A stretch of DNA of 64,000 nt from Bog-756 sp963725275 (GCA_963725275.1 CAVRXS010000006.1:1-64000), one strand, 5' to 3'; shown: positions 26,313-36,025, counted from the first letter of the stretch. Made by a program: numbers and translations. Notes: generated from the sequence alone by a model not told the origin.

Positions 26313-27554
26313 GTGACCGCGGGGATACAGGATCGGACGCGGGACGAGCTTGCGCGCCTCGTGCCCGAGTACCTCCTCGCCGGGCACGTGATCGACCGGG
26401 CGGGCATGCCCCACCTGATCGGGGCGTTCGGTCGGGACGGGATGCGCGACATCGCCATCGACGAGTGGATGGGCGCGAGCCCGCTCTACACCGGGCGGAT
26501 GCAGCGGGCACTCGGGTTCACCGGGGACTCGGTCGAGACCATCTTCAAGGGGCTGCAACTCGACATCGGGGCACCTCCCCAGTTCATGGACTTCCGCTAT
26601 CGGGTCATCGATCACGATCACGGCGAGTTCTGGCTCGACCACTGCGGCGCGCTGATGGACGTCGAGCCGATGGGCACCGAGTTCGTGGTCGCCATGTGCC
26701 ACGACATCGAGGACCCGACGTTCGACGCGACCGCGGTCGCCACCAACGGTCACGCCCGGGTACGGCCGATCCACCGTCCTCCCCGGACGCCCGCCGATCG
26801 TTCGCCGCACTGCCACTGGACGGTGACCATCGACCGCACACTCCCGGTTCTGCCCATACCGGCCGCAGCAGCCAGGTTGGCCGGGACCCGCGCCGCGACG
26901 ATCGAGCTCGAGCCGGTGAGCCCCGACGGTCCGGGGCAGCGGGACTACAGCGGTCCGCTGCTCGCCGATCTCCGGTTCTCCGACTGGTCGCGATCCGCGC
27001 TCCGGCGGATGGCCGAGGAAGTCTGCCTGCAGGGACACCTCCTCGCGCTCTCCTTCCTGTCCGCCGTGCGCGAACGGGTCGACACGGACGAGGAAGCACT
27101 CGCGTTCGGGCGGAAGCAATTCACCGGCATCGCCGGCTGGACCGCCGGCCGGATCCGGAACGCCCTCGGACTCGGTCGCGCACCCGGTGACGTCGCGCAC
27201 GTGCTGGCGCTCCATCCCGCGCTGCTGCCCGCCGCCTACGTCGGGTGCACCGTCGAGCACTCCGGCTCGGTGACCCTCCGTATCGGATCGGACACCGCCG
27301 CCTCGTCGGACGGGGCGTGGCCGGCCATGCTCCGCGCCGACCATCTCGAGCCGTTGGACGCCATCGTCCGCGCGGTGGACGGACGGTACCGGTGCCGGAC
27401 GGTCTCGGACGACGGGGACGAGCTGTGCGTCGAAGTGCTCCAGGACGAAGACGAGATGGCAACGGCCGACGAGGTCCTGCTGACCCGGTTCACCACGGCC
27501 ACCGACTTCGCCTTCTCCGACCGGGGCACCCCGGTTGAGATCCGTCGGGGGTGA
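26313..27554 (+). CDS. Conserved actinobacterial protein of unknown function
   Basis: 413 residues from GTG 26313, preceded by GGGAGAGGGGGG; TTG 26307 or ATG 26250 are alternatives. Visible conserved blocks: DFRYRVIDHDHGEFWLDHCG, MDVEPMGTEFVVAMCHDIED, and ARVRPIHRPPR. The His/Cys/Asp-rich pattern HCGALMDVEP and MCHDIEDPTFDA suggests an active or ligand site, similar to the ATC-hydrolase group, but that is weak. It starts a same-strand run with a SnoaL-like and an amidohydrolase gene. Not otherwise recognised. Confidence 0.6.
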   Translation: MTAGIQDRTRDELARLVPEYLLAGHVIDRAGMPHLIGAFGRDGMRDIAIDEWMGASPLYTGRMQRALGFTGDSVETIFKGLQLDIGAPPQFMDFRYRVIDHDHGEFWLDHCGALMDVEPMGTEFVVAMCHDIEDPTFDATAVATNGHARVRPIHRPPRTPADRSPHCHWTVTIDRTLPVLPIPAAAARLAGTRAATIELEPVSPDGPGQRDYSGPLLADLRFSDWSRSALRRMAEEVCLQGHLLALSFLSAVRERVDTDEEALAFGRKQFTGIAGWTAGRIRNALGLGRAPGDVAHVLALHPALLPAAYVGCTVEHSGSVTLRIGSDTAASSDGAWPAMLRADHLEPLDAIVRAVDGRYRCRTVSDDGDELCVEVLQDEDEMATADEVLLTRFTTATDFAFSDRGTPVEIRRG

Positions 27555-27629
27555 GCATGACAGCGGGCGGGGCAGAGCGACGCTGCGACCTCCGTGCCAC
27601 CGGGCGTGCCGTGCGCTACGTTCCCCCCG

Positions 27630-28112
27630 GTGGACGCGCCGCTCCAGTACCTGGTCGACCGTCTCGAGATCGACGATCTCCTGACCCGGTACGCCACCGC
27701 GGTCGATCTCCGTGACTGGGACCTCCTCGAGTCCGTGTTCACCGAGGACGCGCGTCTCGACTACCGGTCTGCCGGCGGCATCTGCGGCGCCTTCGACGAG
27801 GTGCGGCGGTGGCTGTCCGAGGTGCTGCCCATCTTCGAGGTGACCCAGCACCTGGTGGTGAACCGCGCCGTCGAGATCGACCCGGGTGGCGACACGGCCC
27901 GCTCCCGCGCCCACTTCCAGAACCCCAACCGCTTGCTGGTGGACGGCGAGCCCTGGCTGTTCGTGGTCGGTGGCTGCTACCACGACCGGCTGGTGCGGAC
28001 GTCGGCCGGCTGGCGGATCAGCTCACGGGTGGAGGAGACGTTGTGGTGGGACCACCCGATGCCGGGGCTGCCTGCGACGCCGTACCCCCTGCCCGACGAC
28101 GCCATCCTCTGA
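27630..28112 (+). CDS. SnoaL-like (NTF2-fold) protein
   Basis: 160 residues from GTG 27630. The cone-shaped NTF2 fold is shown by EIDDLLTRYATAVDLRDWDL with FTEDARLDYRSAGG, HLVVNRAVEIDPGG, and RLVRTSAGWRISSRVEETLW. Members are ring-hydroxylating or polyketide cyclase-like, often acting as small-molecule hydratases or isomerases. Upstream of an amidohydrolase by 11 bases and downstream of the unknown gene by 75, so likely one operon. Confidence 0.75.
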   Translation: MDAPLQYLVDRLEIDDLLTRYATAVDLRDWDLLESVFTEDARLDYRSAGGICGAFDEVRRWLSEVLPIFEVTQHLVVNRAVEIDPGGDTARSRAHFQNPNRLLVDGEPWLFVVGGCYHDRLVRTSAGWRISSRVEETLWWDHPMPGLPATPYPLPDDAIL

Positions 28113-28123
28113 ACCCGGGGACG

Positions 28124-29050
28124 ATGGGATTCCCCCGCGACATCGGGACCATCGATCTGATGATCGGATTCCCGACGCCGCGTCCGGAGGCCAGGTACCA
28201 CTTCATGGCGCCCCTCCTGAAGGACGAGGAGAGCCGGAAGATGGCGTTTCCCGCCGGCTACCTCTTCACCGACGTCCCCGACCCGGTCGATGCCGAGACG
28301 GGTGATCCCGTCACGGCGACGGTGGCAGCCATGGACCGCCACGGGATCGCGATCGGCCTCGTCCACCTCGGGTCGGAGTCGGCAGCCCGGGCGCTCCGCG
28401 AGTTCCCCGACCGGTTCGTCGCCGGGCTCGAGGTGGACCCGAACGACATCACCGGGACGGTGCGGGCGATCCGCGAGGCGCACGCCGAACACGGGATCAA
28501 GGCGGTCACCTCCTTCCCGGCCGGGTGCTCCCCGCAGGTGCCGGTCTCGGACCGCCGCTACTACCCGGTGTACCAGGTCTGCATCGACCTCGATCTGCCG
28601 ATCGTCCTCAATGCGGGGATCGCGGGGCCGCGGGTCCCGTCCGCTTGCCAGGACGTCCTGCACTTCGACGACGTCTGCTACGACTTCCCCGAGCTCCGGA
28701 TCGTCATGCGGCACGGTGGCGAACCCTGGGAGGCGCTGGCGGTCAAGCTCATGCTCAAGTGGCCCGGGCTCCACTACATGACCTCGGCGTTCGCGCCGAA
28801 GCACTACCCGGAGGCGATCATCGACTATGCCAACACCCGCGGATCGGACAAGGTGATGTACGCCGGGTACTACCCGATGGGGCTCACCCTCGAACGGATC
28901 TTCGCCGACATGGAGCACGTCCCCTTCCGGGACGAGGTGTGGCCCAGGTTCCTGCGGGACAACGCGGCCAGGGTCTTCCGGATCCCACTCCCCTCCCCCG
29001 TCGGGTCACCGGGCGGCCCGACCTGGCAGCGCGAGGAGGCCGGGCGCTGA
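28124..29050 (+). CDS. Amidohydrolase-family metal-dependent hydrolase
   Basis: 308 residues from ATG 28124. Amidohydrolase-2 type (PF04909) barrel: TIDLMIGFPTP near the start, PVYQVCIDLDLPIVLNAGI, and the acid/metal residues in FDDVCYDFPELRIVMRHGGEPW and DKVMYAGYYPMGLTLE. The first two metal His are not a clear HxH. Members decarboxylate or hydrolyse ring compounds. It forms a tight group with the SnoaL-like gene. Confidence 0.75.
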   Translation: MGFPRDIGTIDLMIGFPTPRPEARYHFMAPLLKDEESRKMAFPAGYLFTDVPDPVDAETGDPVTATVAAMDRHGIAIGLVHLGSESAARALREFPDRFVAGLEVDPNDITGTVRAIREAHAEHGIKAVTSFPAGCSPQVPVSDRRYYPVYQVCIDLDLPIVLNAGIAGPRVPSACQDVLHFDDVCYDFPELRIVMRHGGEPWEALAVKLMLKWPGLHYMTSAFAPKHYPEAIIDYANTRGSDKVMYAGYYPMGLTLERIFADMEHVPFRDEVWPRFLRDNAARVFRIPLPSPVGSPGGPTWQREEAGR

Positions 29051-29130
29051 CCGGCCAGGCGCAGCAGGGGGACACGGTCGCCCCTGCCGGGACCGGCCCG
29101 GCGCTCGGGGTCGGGGTCCAACTCGAGTAC

Positions 29131-31005
29131 ATGCCCGCGCTCGACGGGCTGCGGGCGGTCGCCATCGCGAGCGTCCTGGTCAATCACGGCGGGTTCGGCT
29201 GGGCCACGAGCGGAATCCTCGGGGTCAACGTCTTCTTCGTCCTGAGCGGCTTCCTGATCACCCTCCTGTTGCTCAAGGAGTGGACCCGGACGGCGACCAT
29301 CCGACTCGGCGCCTTCTGGGCCAGACGCGCCCGGCGGCTGCTTCCTGCGCTGCTGGTCCTCCTCGGCGGCATCCTCCTCTACGCCTGGCTGTTCGCCCCG
29401 GCCGGGACCCAGTCGTCCCTGCGAGGCGACGCCCTGAGCACGCTCTTCTACGTCGGGAACTGGCACCAGATCGTGACCGGCCAGAGCTATTTCGCCCACG
29501 TGTCCGCGTTCTCCCCGCTCCTCCACACCTGGACCCTGGCCATCGAGGAGCAGTTCTACGTGCTCTGGCCACTCGTGGTGCTCGGAGTCCTGACCCTCCG
29601 GCGATCGACCAGGGTCCTGCTCGCGGTGACCCTGACCGGTATCGCCCTCTCGGCCCTCGAGATGGCCCTCCGCTACCACAACCAGATGGATCCGAGCCGG
29701 CTCTACTTGGGGACCGACACCCGGGCCCAGGACATCCTGGTCGGGGCCGCGGCCGCCATCCTCCTCAGCCGGAGCACACCGGCGGTGGGCCGGACGGCCA
29801 TCCGCAGCTACTCGGGTCTGGCCGCAACGGCGGTCATCGGATTCGCCGCCGTCTGGTGGGTGACCGGGAGCGACGCGTCGCTCCTCTACCGGGGCGGGTT
29901 CCTGCTCGCCGACCTCCTGGTGGCAGTGGTCATCCTCGGAGTCACCAAGGCGCCTCGCAGCCTCGTCTCGCGCGCGCTCTCACTCGGTCCGGTCAGATAC
30001 CTCGGGCGCATCTCCTACGGCCTCTACCTCTGGCACTGGCCGATCTTCCTGGTCATCGACCACGCCCGCACCGGCCTCGACGGCCTGGAACTGTTCGCGC
30101 TCCGGTGCGCGGTGAGCCTGGGCTTCGCCGTCTGCTCGTGGTACCTGGTCGAGCGGCCGGTGCGCCAGCTGTCCTTCCGGGGCCGTCGCTCCTGGGTCCT
30201 GGTGCCGGTCGGCATCCTCGCGGTGACCGCCGTGCTGGCGGTCGGCGCCGTGGGCGGGGGGGCCCGCCAGAACCTCCTCCTCAACACCAGCAACGTCCGG
30301 TCGACCACCCGTGGCGACGGAACCGACCCCACGATCCTCTTCGTCGGCGACTCGCTCTCGTTGACCTTCGCCGGCGGCTTCCTCGCCCCCGCGCCCCACT
30401 ACGGCATCGTGATCCAGGGCCGCCCGATGCCCGGTTGCGGGCTGGCCACCGACGGCCCCTACGTCGAACACGGGGGCACGACCACTCCGATCTCGCCGTG
30501 CTCGTCCTGGCCCACCCTGTGGAAGTCGTACCTCACCGAATTCCATCCACGTGTCGTGGTGTTGACCGAGGGGTGGTGGGAGACGATGACCCAATGGTAC
30601 GAGGGCCGGTGGCAGAGCCTCCTCGACCCGGACCTGGCCGCCGACGAGACGATCCAGTACGAGCGCGCGGTCACCGTGCTCCACTCCGAGGGCGCCCAGG
30701 TCGCGCTGACCACCGCTCCCTACTTCGACAGCGGTGAGCAGCTCGACGGACAGCCCTGGCCCGAGGACGACCCCGCCCGGGTCGACCGGCTCAACGCGAT
30801 CATCGGGCAGGTGGCGGCCCACAACCGCGGCTTCGTCACCGTCATCCCGCTCAATCGCCTGATGGACCCGAAGGGCCACTTCACCTGGACGATCGACGGA
30901 AAGGTCGTGCGCATGGTCGACGGGGTCCACACCACCTTCGCTGCCGGCGACCTCATGGCACCGAAGGTCCTCCCCGGGTTGGCGGCTCTGGCCCGTCGGA
31001 GCTGA
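29131..31005 (+). CDS. Membrane O-acyltransferase with C-terminal SGNH domain (OafA-like)
   Basis: 624 residues. ATG 29131 is the only good in-frame start; it begins at MPALDGLRAVAIASVLVNH, the family's usual start, missing only a short leader. About ten TM helices follow, with FFVLSGFLITLLLL and WTLAIEEQFYVLWPL. The C-terminus is an SGNH domain outside the membrane: ILFVGDSLSLTF (Ser), DGVHTTF (Asp/His). Enzymes of this type add acetyl or other acyl groups to cell-surface sugars. No associated glycosyltransferase lies nearby. Confidence 0.88.
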   Translation: MPALDGLRAVAIASVLVNHGGFGWATSGILGVNVFFVLSGFLITLLLLKEWTRTATIRLGAFWARRARRLLPALLVLLGGILLYAWLFAPAGTQSSLRGDALSTLFYVGNWHQIVTGQSYFAHVSAFSPLLHTWTLAIEEQFYVLWPLVVLGVLTLRRSTRVLLAVTLTGIALSALEMALRYHNQMDPSRLYLGTDTRAQDILVGAAAAILLSRSTPAVGRTAIRSYSGLAATAVIGFAAVWWVTGSDASLLYRGGFLLADLLVAVVILGVTKAPRSLVSRALSLGPVRYLGRISYGLYLWHWPIFLVIDHARTGLDGLELFALRCAVSLGFAVCSWYLVERPVRQLSFRGRRSWVLVPVGILAVTAVLAVGAVGGGARQNLLLNTSNVRSTTRGDGTDPTILFVGDSLSLTFAGGFLAPAPHYGIVIQGRPMPGCGLATDGPYVEHGGTTTPISPCSSWPTLWKSYLTEFHPRVVVLTEGWWETMTQWYEGRWQSLLDPDLAADETIQYERAVTVLHSEGAQVALTTAPYFDSGEQLDGQPWPEDDPARVDRLNAIIGQVAAHNRGFVTVIPLNRLMDPKGHFTWTIDGKVVRMVDGVHTTFAAGDLMAPKVLPGLAALARRS

Positions 31006-31101
31006 GCGCACACCGGACGACCCGCCCGCACCCGAGATCCGCCAACCCTCGCCATCCCGGGGGTACGCTCGAACTCGAGATCTCCGAAGGGCGGTGGCTG
31101 G

Positions 31102-31443
31102 GTGTCGAAGGGTGGTGGCCCGGTGTCGGCGATTCCCCAGGACGTGCAGGAGGCGCTCCGGGCGTCGCTCGCCAACTACCTCGAGGCGGACCTCGCCTTC
31201 CACCGGCTCATGCAGGGCCTCGTGGAGACCGGCGCGCCCCTCTCGACGAGTCAGCGTGCCGAGGTCGAGGAGCTGCGGCAACGCCGTGACTACCTGCTCC
31301 ACGTCCGCATGCGCGATCTCCGGAACATCGGCTGGCCCGCTCCCAACGAGGCCGGTCGGCAACGCGCGGCGAGCACGGAGGGCCCGCGCGACCCGCTCGG
31401 GACCCCCCGCCCCTACGAGCCGCGGGCGCCACTGACCCGTTGA
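31102..31443 (+). CDS. Small helical protein of unknown function
   Basis: 113 residues from GTG 31102 (or GTG 31123; both have GAAGGG-like sites). Mostly helical: VQEALRASLANYLEADLAFH and LSTSQRAEVEELRQRRDYLL. No recognised domain. Its stop overlaps an in-frame TTG of the next hydrolase. It could be a short regulatory or structural partner but nothing further is supported. Confidence 0.45.
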   Translation: MSKGGGPVSAIPQDVQEALRASLANYLEADLAFHRLMQGLVETGAPLSTSQRAEVEELRQRRDYLLHVRMRDLRNIGWPAPNEAGRQRAASTEGPRDPLGTPRPYEPRAPLTR

Positions 31444-31484
31444 CCCGGATTGCCGGAGCCACCCGGCGGTGCAACACTCCGCCC

Positions 31485-33179
31485 GTGCGCTCCCCCGGTC
31501 ACAGATCCCAGCTCCCCCGGACGTGGCGGATCGCCGCGCTCCTCGTCCTGGTCGTGGGCCCCCTCGCCGGGTGCTCGTCGGCCTCCACCGCCAGCGGGAC
31601 CTCGGGGCCGACACCCCCAGCGGCGGCCGCCGCCTGTCACTACCCGGTTCCGGCCCACCCGGTCGTCGCGACCCGGGTGCCCGGGTCGAGCACCGACTGG
31701 ACCGTCCGCTCCTTCGACGGCACGCTCATCCGTGCCCACTGGTTCCCCCTCTCGAACGACGTGCCCGGCTCCGGGACCGGTCCGCACCCGACCGTCCTCA
31801 TGGGTCCGGGCTGGGGCCTCGCCGGCGATACCGACACCCAGACCGTGAGCACCCAGACCACCGCCCTCCTCGGCGGGATCCAGATCCGCGACCTCCTCGA
31901 CGCCGGCTACAACGTGCTCACCTGGGACCCGCGCGGCTTCGGCGCCTCGGGCGGCCTGGCCGAAGTCGACAGCCCGGCGTACGAGGGGCGGGACGTCAGC
32001 ACGCTCATCGACTGGCTCGCAACCATGCCCGGCGTCCAGCTCGACTCCCCCGGCGATCCGCGGGTCGGGATGGTCGGTGGGTCCTACGGGGGCGGCATCC
32101 AGCTCGTGGCCGCCGCGACGGACTGCCGGATCGACGCCATCGTGCCCACCATCGCGTGGCACTCGCTCAGTACGAGCCTGGACAAGGCGTCCACCCCGAA
32201 GATCGGCTGGGCGGGCGTGCTGGTCAGCGCCGCGACGACCGACCACCTGGCGCCCGAGGTGACCGGCACCTTCCGGACCGTCGAGGCGAGCGGCACCATC
32301 ACCCCGACCGAGGCCACCTGGTTCGCCGCCCGGGGACCGGGTGCCCTGGTGGCCCGCATCCGTGTGCCGACCCTCTTCGTGCAGGGGACCGTCGACACGC
32401 TGTTCACCCTCCAGGAAGGTGTGGACAACTACGAGATCCTGCGCGCCCATGACGTCCCCACCGCCATGCAGTGGTTCTGCGGCGGCCACGGAGTCTGCCT
32501 TACCCCGACGGGCAACCCTCTCGCCAGCGAACAGGCCACCCTGGCGTGGCTCAAGCGCTACCTGCAGCGAGACACCTCGGTCGACACCGGACCGGGGTTC
32601 AGCTTCGTGAACCAGGACGGCACCACCTACACGGCTCCCTCGTACCCGCCTCAGGCCGGCGCCCCGATCACCGCCTCGGGATCGGGCACCCTTCCGCTCG
32701 TGGCCACCGGCGGCGCTGGACCGCTCACCACCATTCCGGTGGGTGCGTCGAGCCAGACGCTCTCCGGGCTGGTCGCACCGATCACCCCCACACCGGCCAC
32801 CAACGCGGTCGACGTGCCGATCACCGTCGAGCGATCTGCGGTGCTGGTCGGAGCACCCCGGCTGACCCTGACCTACCACGGGACCGCCGGGACCGGATCC
32901 CGTCCCACGCGGGTCTTCGCCCAGCTGGTGGACACGGCAACCGGGCTCGTCCTCGGCAACCAGATCACACCCGTCCCGGTCGACCTCGACGGGTCGACAC
33001 ATGCCACCTCGGTGCCACTCGAGATGGTGGCGTACACGGCCAGCGCCTCCTCGCACCTCGAGCTCCAGCTCGTGGCCACTACCGTGGCGTACGCGCAGCC
33101 CCGCCTCGGAGGGGCGGTCACGTTCACCGGCGTCCATCTGGTCATGCCCACCGCGACCGGGTCGCGGACCCAGGCCTAG
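31485..33179 (+). CDS. Secreted lipoprotein acyl hydrolase (CocE/X-Pro peptidase-like)
   Basis: 564 residues from GTG 31485. Lipoprotein signal AALLVLVVGPLAGCSSAS with lipobox LAGC. Catalytic domain shows the pattern of CocE/X-Pro-type hydrolases: VLTWDPRGFGASGG, nucleophile VGMVGGSYGGGIQL, Asp in TLFVQGTVDTLF, and catalytic His in GGHGVCLTP. A C-terminal beta-sandwich (RSAVLVGAPRLTLTY, GLVLGNQITPVPVDL) matches the X-Pro C-terminal domain. Cell-surface esterase or peptidase. Convergent with the alpha/beta hydrolase gene next to it. Confidence 0.82.
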   Translation: MRSPGHRSQLPRTWRIAALLVLVVGPLAGCSSASTASGTSGPTPPAAAAACHYPVPAHPVVATRVPGSSTDWTVRSFDGTLIRAHWFPLSNDVPGSGTGPHPTVLMGPGWGLAGDTDTQTVSTQTTALLGGIQIRDLLDAGYNVLTWDPRGFGASGGLAEVDSPAYEGRDVSTLIDWLATMPGVQLDSPGDPRVGMVGGSYGGGIQLVAAATDCRIDAIVPTIAWHSLSTSLDKASTPKIGWAGVLVSAATTDHLAPEVTGTFRTVEASGTITPTEATWFAARGPGALVARIRVPTLFVQGTVDTLFTLQEGVDNYEILRAHDVPTAMQWFCGGHGVCLTPTGNPLASEQATLAWLKRYLQRDTSVDTGPGFSFVNQDGTTYTAPSYPPQAGAPITASGSGTLPLVATGGAGPLTTIPVGASSQTLSGLVAPITPTPATNAVDVPITVERSAVLVGAPRLTLTYHGTAGTGSRPTRVFAQLVDTATGLVLGNQITPVPVDLDGSTHATSVPLEMVAYTASASSHLELQLVATTVAYAQPRLGGAVTFTGVHLVMPTATGSRTQA

Positions 33180-33196
33180 GGACTCGTCGGGTCCCT
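33178..33196 (+). terminator. Weak hairpin between convergent genes
   Basis: AGGGAC pairs with GTCCCT around a seven-base loop, straddling the stops of the two convergent genes. Short stem, no T-run. Confidence 0.3.
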
Positions 33197-33984
33197 CAGA
33201 CCAGGGCCGACCGCAGGAAGCTCGCGATGGCGTCGTTGACCGCTCCCGGATGGGTCAGGCTGGCCGCGTGGGTGCCGTCCTGGACGATGTGCACCCCGTC
33301 GGAACCCGACAGACCCGCGGCAAGCGCCTCTGCCCGGTCGAGTGGGATGCCCGCGTCGGCCGTGCCGTGCACGACCAGAGCCGGGGCGGTGATCTCCCCC
33401 AGTCGTCCGGTCAGGTCATCCCGTTCGATGAGGGCGCGTCCCGGCGCGGCGATCGATTCCCGGGGCCTGGCCTTCCACTTGGCTATCCAGACCTTCGACA
33501 GTTCGGGCTCCCCCACGATGATCGAGGCGATCACCTCGGCGAGCTCGTCGGAGAGGCCGTTGGAGGACCATGCGTCGATCATCTGCCGGTAGAGCGGGAC
33601 GACGTCCGGATCCTCGGTCCCGGCCTGGGTGTCGAGGAGGATGAGGGCGCGGACCCGCTCGGGGGCGAGGAGGGCCATCCGGAGCGAGACGAAGCCACCT
33701 TGGGACATGCCTCCCACGACCGCCTCCCCGACCCCCAGCGCGTCGAGGAGGCCGAGGCCGTCCGCGGCAAGGTCCCAGAAGGTGAACGGGCGCCCGTCGT
33801 AGAGGGTCTCCCCGAAGCCCCGCGCGTCCCAGGTGACGACCCGGAAGCCGTCCCGGAGCGCCTCCACCTGCGGTGCGAACATGGTCCGGTCCATCAACAA
33901 CCCGTGGGCCAGCAGCACGACCGGACCGTCTCCGCCCGAGTCGTCATAGGCGATCTTCGTGCCGTCGACGGATGCGAATTCCAC
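33196..33984 (-). CDS. Alpha/beta hydrolase
   Basis: 262 residues from GTG 33984, preceded by GGAAGGAG. Hydrolase features: VLLAHGLLMDRTMFAPQ, Arg/Asp WDARGFGETLYDG, nucleophile VVGGMSQGGFVSLRMA (Ser in GMSQGG), Asp in LVVHGTADAGI, catalytic His in QDGTHAASLT. 25 bases downstream of the acyl-CoA dehydrogenase stop on the same strand, so a short operon is plausible (acyl-CoA metabolism plus ester hydrolysis). Confidence 0.84.
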   Translation of the reverse strand: MEFASVDGTKIAYDDSGGDGPVVLLAHGLLMDRTMFAPQVEALRDGFRVVTWDARGFGETLYDGRPFTFWDLAADGLGLLDALGVGEAVVGGMSQGGFVSLRMALLAPERVRALILLDTQAGTEDPDVVPLYRQMIDAWSSNGLSDELAEVIASIIVGEPELSKVWIAKWKARPRESIAAPGRALIERDDLTGRLGEITAPALVVHGTADAGIPLDRAEALAAGLSGSDGVHIVQDGTHAASLTHPGAVNDAIASFLRSALV

Positions 33985-34009
33985 GACTGCTCCTTCCCTG
34001 CCCGGCGGC

Positions 34010-35164
34010 CTACCGGGGTGCCCGGGGCATCCCGAGGCCGATCCAGGAGATGATGTCGCGCTGGATCTCGTTGGTGCCGCCGCCGAAGGTGAAGATGGTC
34101 TGGCTCCGGGACTGCTGCTCGAGCCGGCCCCGGAGCACAGCACCCGGTGAACCCTCGGGCAGGTAGCCGGACTGGCCCACGATCTCGAGCAGGAGTCGAT
34201 ACGCCTCGAGGGCGAACTCGCTGCCGTAGACCTTGGTGGCCGATGCGTCGGCCGGGCGGAGCCCCTTGTCCGCGGCCCAGGCCACGTTCCAGTTGAGCAG
34301 CTTCAGGTACTCCGCCCGGGCCCAGAGCCGGGCCAGGTGCACCCGGACCCACTCCTGGTCGATGACCCGGCGCCCGTCGGGCAGGCACTCCTCCCGGGCC
34401 CAGGTCCGGACCTCGTCGATGCTGCGCAGGATGCCGGAGACCGGGCAGATGGCCACCCGCTCGTGGTTGAGCTGGTTGGTCATGAGGGTCCACCCCTGGT
34501 TCTCGCCGCCGACCAGGTTGGCGGCGGGCACCCGCACGTCCTCGTAGTAGGTCGAGCTGGTGAACTCGCCGGCCACCGTTGGCAGCGGGGTCCAACTGAA
34601 CCCGGGCGTGTCGGTCGGCACGATGAAGACCGAGAGACCCTTGTGCTTGGGAACATCCGGGTCGGTCCGGGTGGCCAGCCAGACGTAGTCGGCGTACTGG
34701 ATGGCACTCGTGTAGAGCTTCTCACCGTTGATCACGTACTCGTCTCCGTCGCGGACGGCCCGTGTCCGCAGCGCGGCCAGGTCGGTACCAGCTGTGGGTT
34801 CGGTGTAGCCGATCGAGAAGTGGACCTCACCCCGAAGGATGCCCGGGAGGATCCGCTGCTTCTGCTCGTCGGTGCCCAGCTGCATGATGGCGGGGCCCAC
34901 GCTGTTGAGGGTGAGGAGCGGCAGGGGAACACCGGCCCAGTGCGACTCCTCGACGAAGATCATCTGGTCGACCGGCCCGCGGGCCTGGCCCCCGTACTCG
35001 ACGGGCCAGCCGATGCCGAGCCAGCCGTCCGCACCCATCCGCCGGATGGTTGCCACGTAGTCGGGTCGCCCATCGCCGGGCGCGCGCTCCTCCACCAGAC
35101 CTGCGAAGTAGGAGCGCAGGGTGAGGCGGAGCTCCTCCTGCTCGTCGGTCAGCGCCAGGCGCAC
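34010..35164 (-). CDS. Acyl-CoA dehydrogenase
   Basis: 384 residues from GTG 35164 (longer open reading upstream is not coding). Typical order: helix DEQEELRLTLRSYFAGLVEE, substrate-binding and active site loop IGYTEPTAGTDLAALRT, FAD-binding GEKLYTSAIQYADYVWL, then C-terminal domain with LNHERVAICPVSGILRS and GGGTNEIQRDIISWIGLGM. Two-electron oxidation of acyl-CoA. The general-base Glu is not certain from sequence. Upstream divergent with the SDR gene. Confidence 0.88.
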   Translation of the reverse strand: MRLALTDEQEELRLTLRSYFAGLVEERAPGDGRPDYVATIRRMGADGWLGIGWPVEYGGQARGPVDQMIFVEESHWAGVPLPLLTLNSVGPAIMQLGTDEQKQRILPGILRGEVHFSIGYTEPTAGTDLAALRTRAVRDGDEYVINGEKLYTSAIQYADYVWLATRTDPDVPKHKGLSVFIVPTDTPGFSWTPLPTVAGEFTSSTYYEDVRVPAANLVGGENQGWTLMTNQLNHERVAICPVSGILRSIDEVRTWAREECLPDGRRVIDQEWVRVHLARLWARAEYLKLLNWNVAWAADKGLRPADASATKVYGSEFALEAYRLLLEIVGQSGYLPEGSPGAVLRGRLEQQSRSQTIFTFGGGTNEIQRDIISWIGLGMPRAPR

Positions 35165-35239
35165 CGGATCGCTCCCATGTGCGGGGACCCTACCAACACG
35201 GCCGGCCCGGTACCCCGGCGTGGGATACCGTCGCAGGCC

Positions 35240-36025
35240 ATGGACGCACAGACCCCGCGGGCAGAGCTGTTCTCGGTGGCCGGAAAGACCGTCGTGGTCA
35301 CCGGGGGGACCCGGGGGATCGGTCGCATGATCGCGGCGGGGTTCGTTGCCGCGGGGGCGACCGTCGTCGTGGCCTCTCGCAAGGCCGACGCGGTCGAGAG
35401 TGCGGTTGCGGAGCTCTCTGCGTTCGGCGCGTGCTCCGGCATGGTTGCCGACCTCTCCCACGAGGAGGGGGCACGGACCTTCGCAGGAGCTGTGGCGACC
35501 GAACATCCGCGGGTCGATGTGCTCGTCAACAACGCCGGAGCCACCTGGGGCGCGCCACTGGAGGAGCACGACTCGGCCTCGTGGGACCGGGTGCTCAACC
35601 TCAACGTGCAGGGCGTCTTCCACACCACCAAGTTCTTCCTGCCGCTCCTCGGGGCGGCGGGTTCGCCAGAGGATCCCAGCCGGGTGATCAACATCGGGTC
35701 GATCGACGGGATCCACGTCCCGGCCCTCGAGTCCTACTCGTACTCGGCCTCGAAGGCGGCGGTGCACCAGCTGACCCGCCACCTGGCCAAGCGGTTGGCC
35801 CCGACCATCACCGTCAACGCCGTGGCGCCGGGACCCTTCGAGTCGAAGATGATGGCGGCGACGCTCGACGCCTTCGGCGACCAGATCATCGCCTCGGCCC
35901 CGCTCAAGCGGATCGGCCGGCCAGACGACATGGCAGGGGTGACCCTCTTCCTCGCCTCGCGGGCAGGGTCGTACGTGACCGGGGCCGTGATCCCGGTGGA
36001 CGGCGGGATCGCCACGCTGCGCTGA
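35240..36025 (+). CDS. Short-chain dehydrogenase/reductase
   Basis: 261 residues from ATG 35240. SDR signature: cofactor loop VVVTGGTRGIGRMIAAGF, NNAG motif (VDVLVNNAGATWG), catalytic Ser, Tyr and Lys in NIGSIDG...SYSYSASKAAVHQL, and C-terminal PVDGGIATLR. Probably reduces or oxidises a carbonyl/hydroxyl substrate. It is divergent from the acyl-CoA dehydrogenase (76 bases apart), a shared promoter region is likely. Confidence 0.88.
   Translation: MDAQTPRAELFSVAGKTVVVTGGTRGIGRMIAAGFVAAGATVVVASRKADAVESAVAELSAFGACSGMVADLSHEEGARTFAGAVATEHPRVDVLVNNAGATWGAPLEEHDSASWDRVLNLNVQGVFHTTKFFLPLLGAAGSPEDPSRVINIGSIDGIHVPALESYSYSASKAAVHQLTRHLAKRLAPTITVNAVAPGPFESKMMAATLDAFGDQIIASAPLKRIGRPDDMAGVTLFLASRAGSYVTGAVIPVDGGIATLR

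Noticed and set aside
24532..26316. 594-residue plus-strand frame
   Set aside because: Antisense to the FAD disulfide reductase with clear motifs; rejected as shadow.
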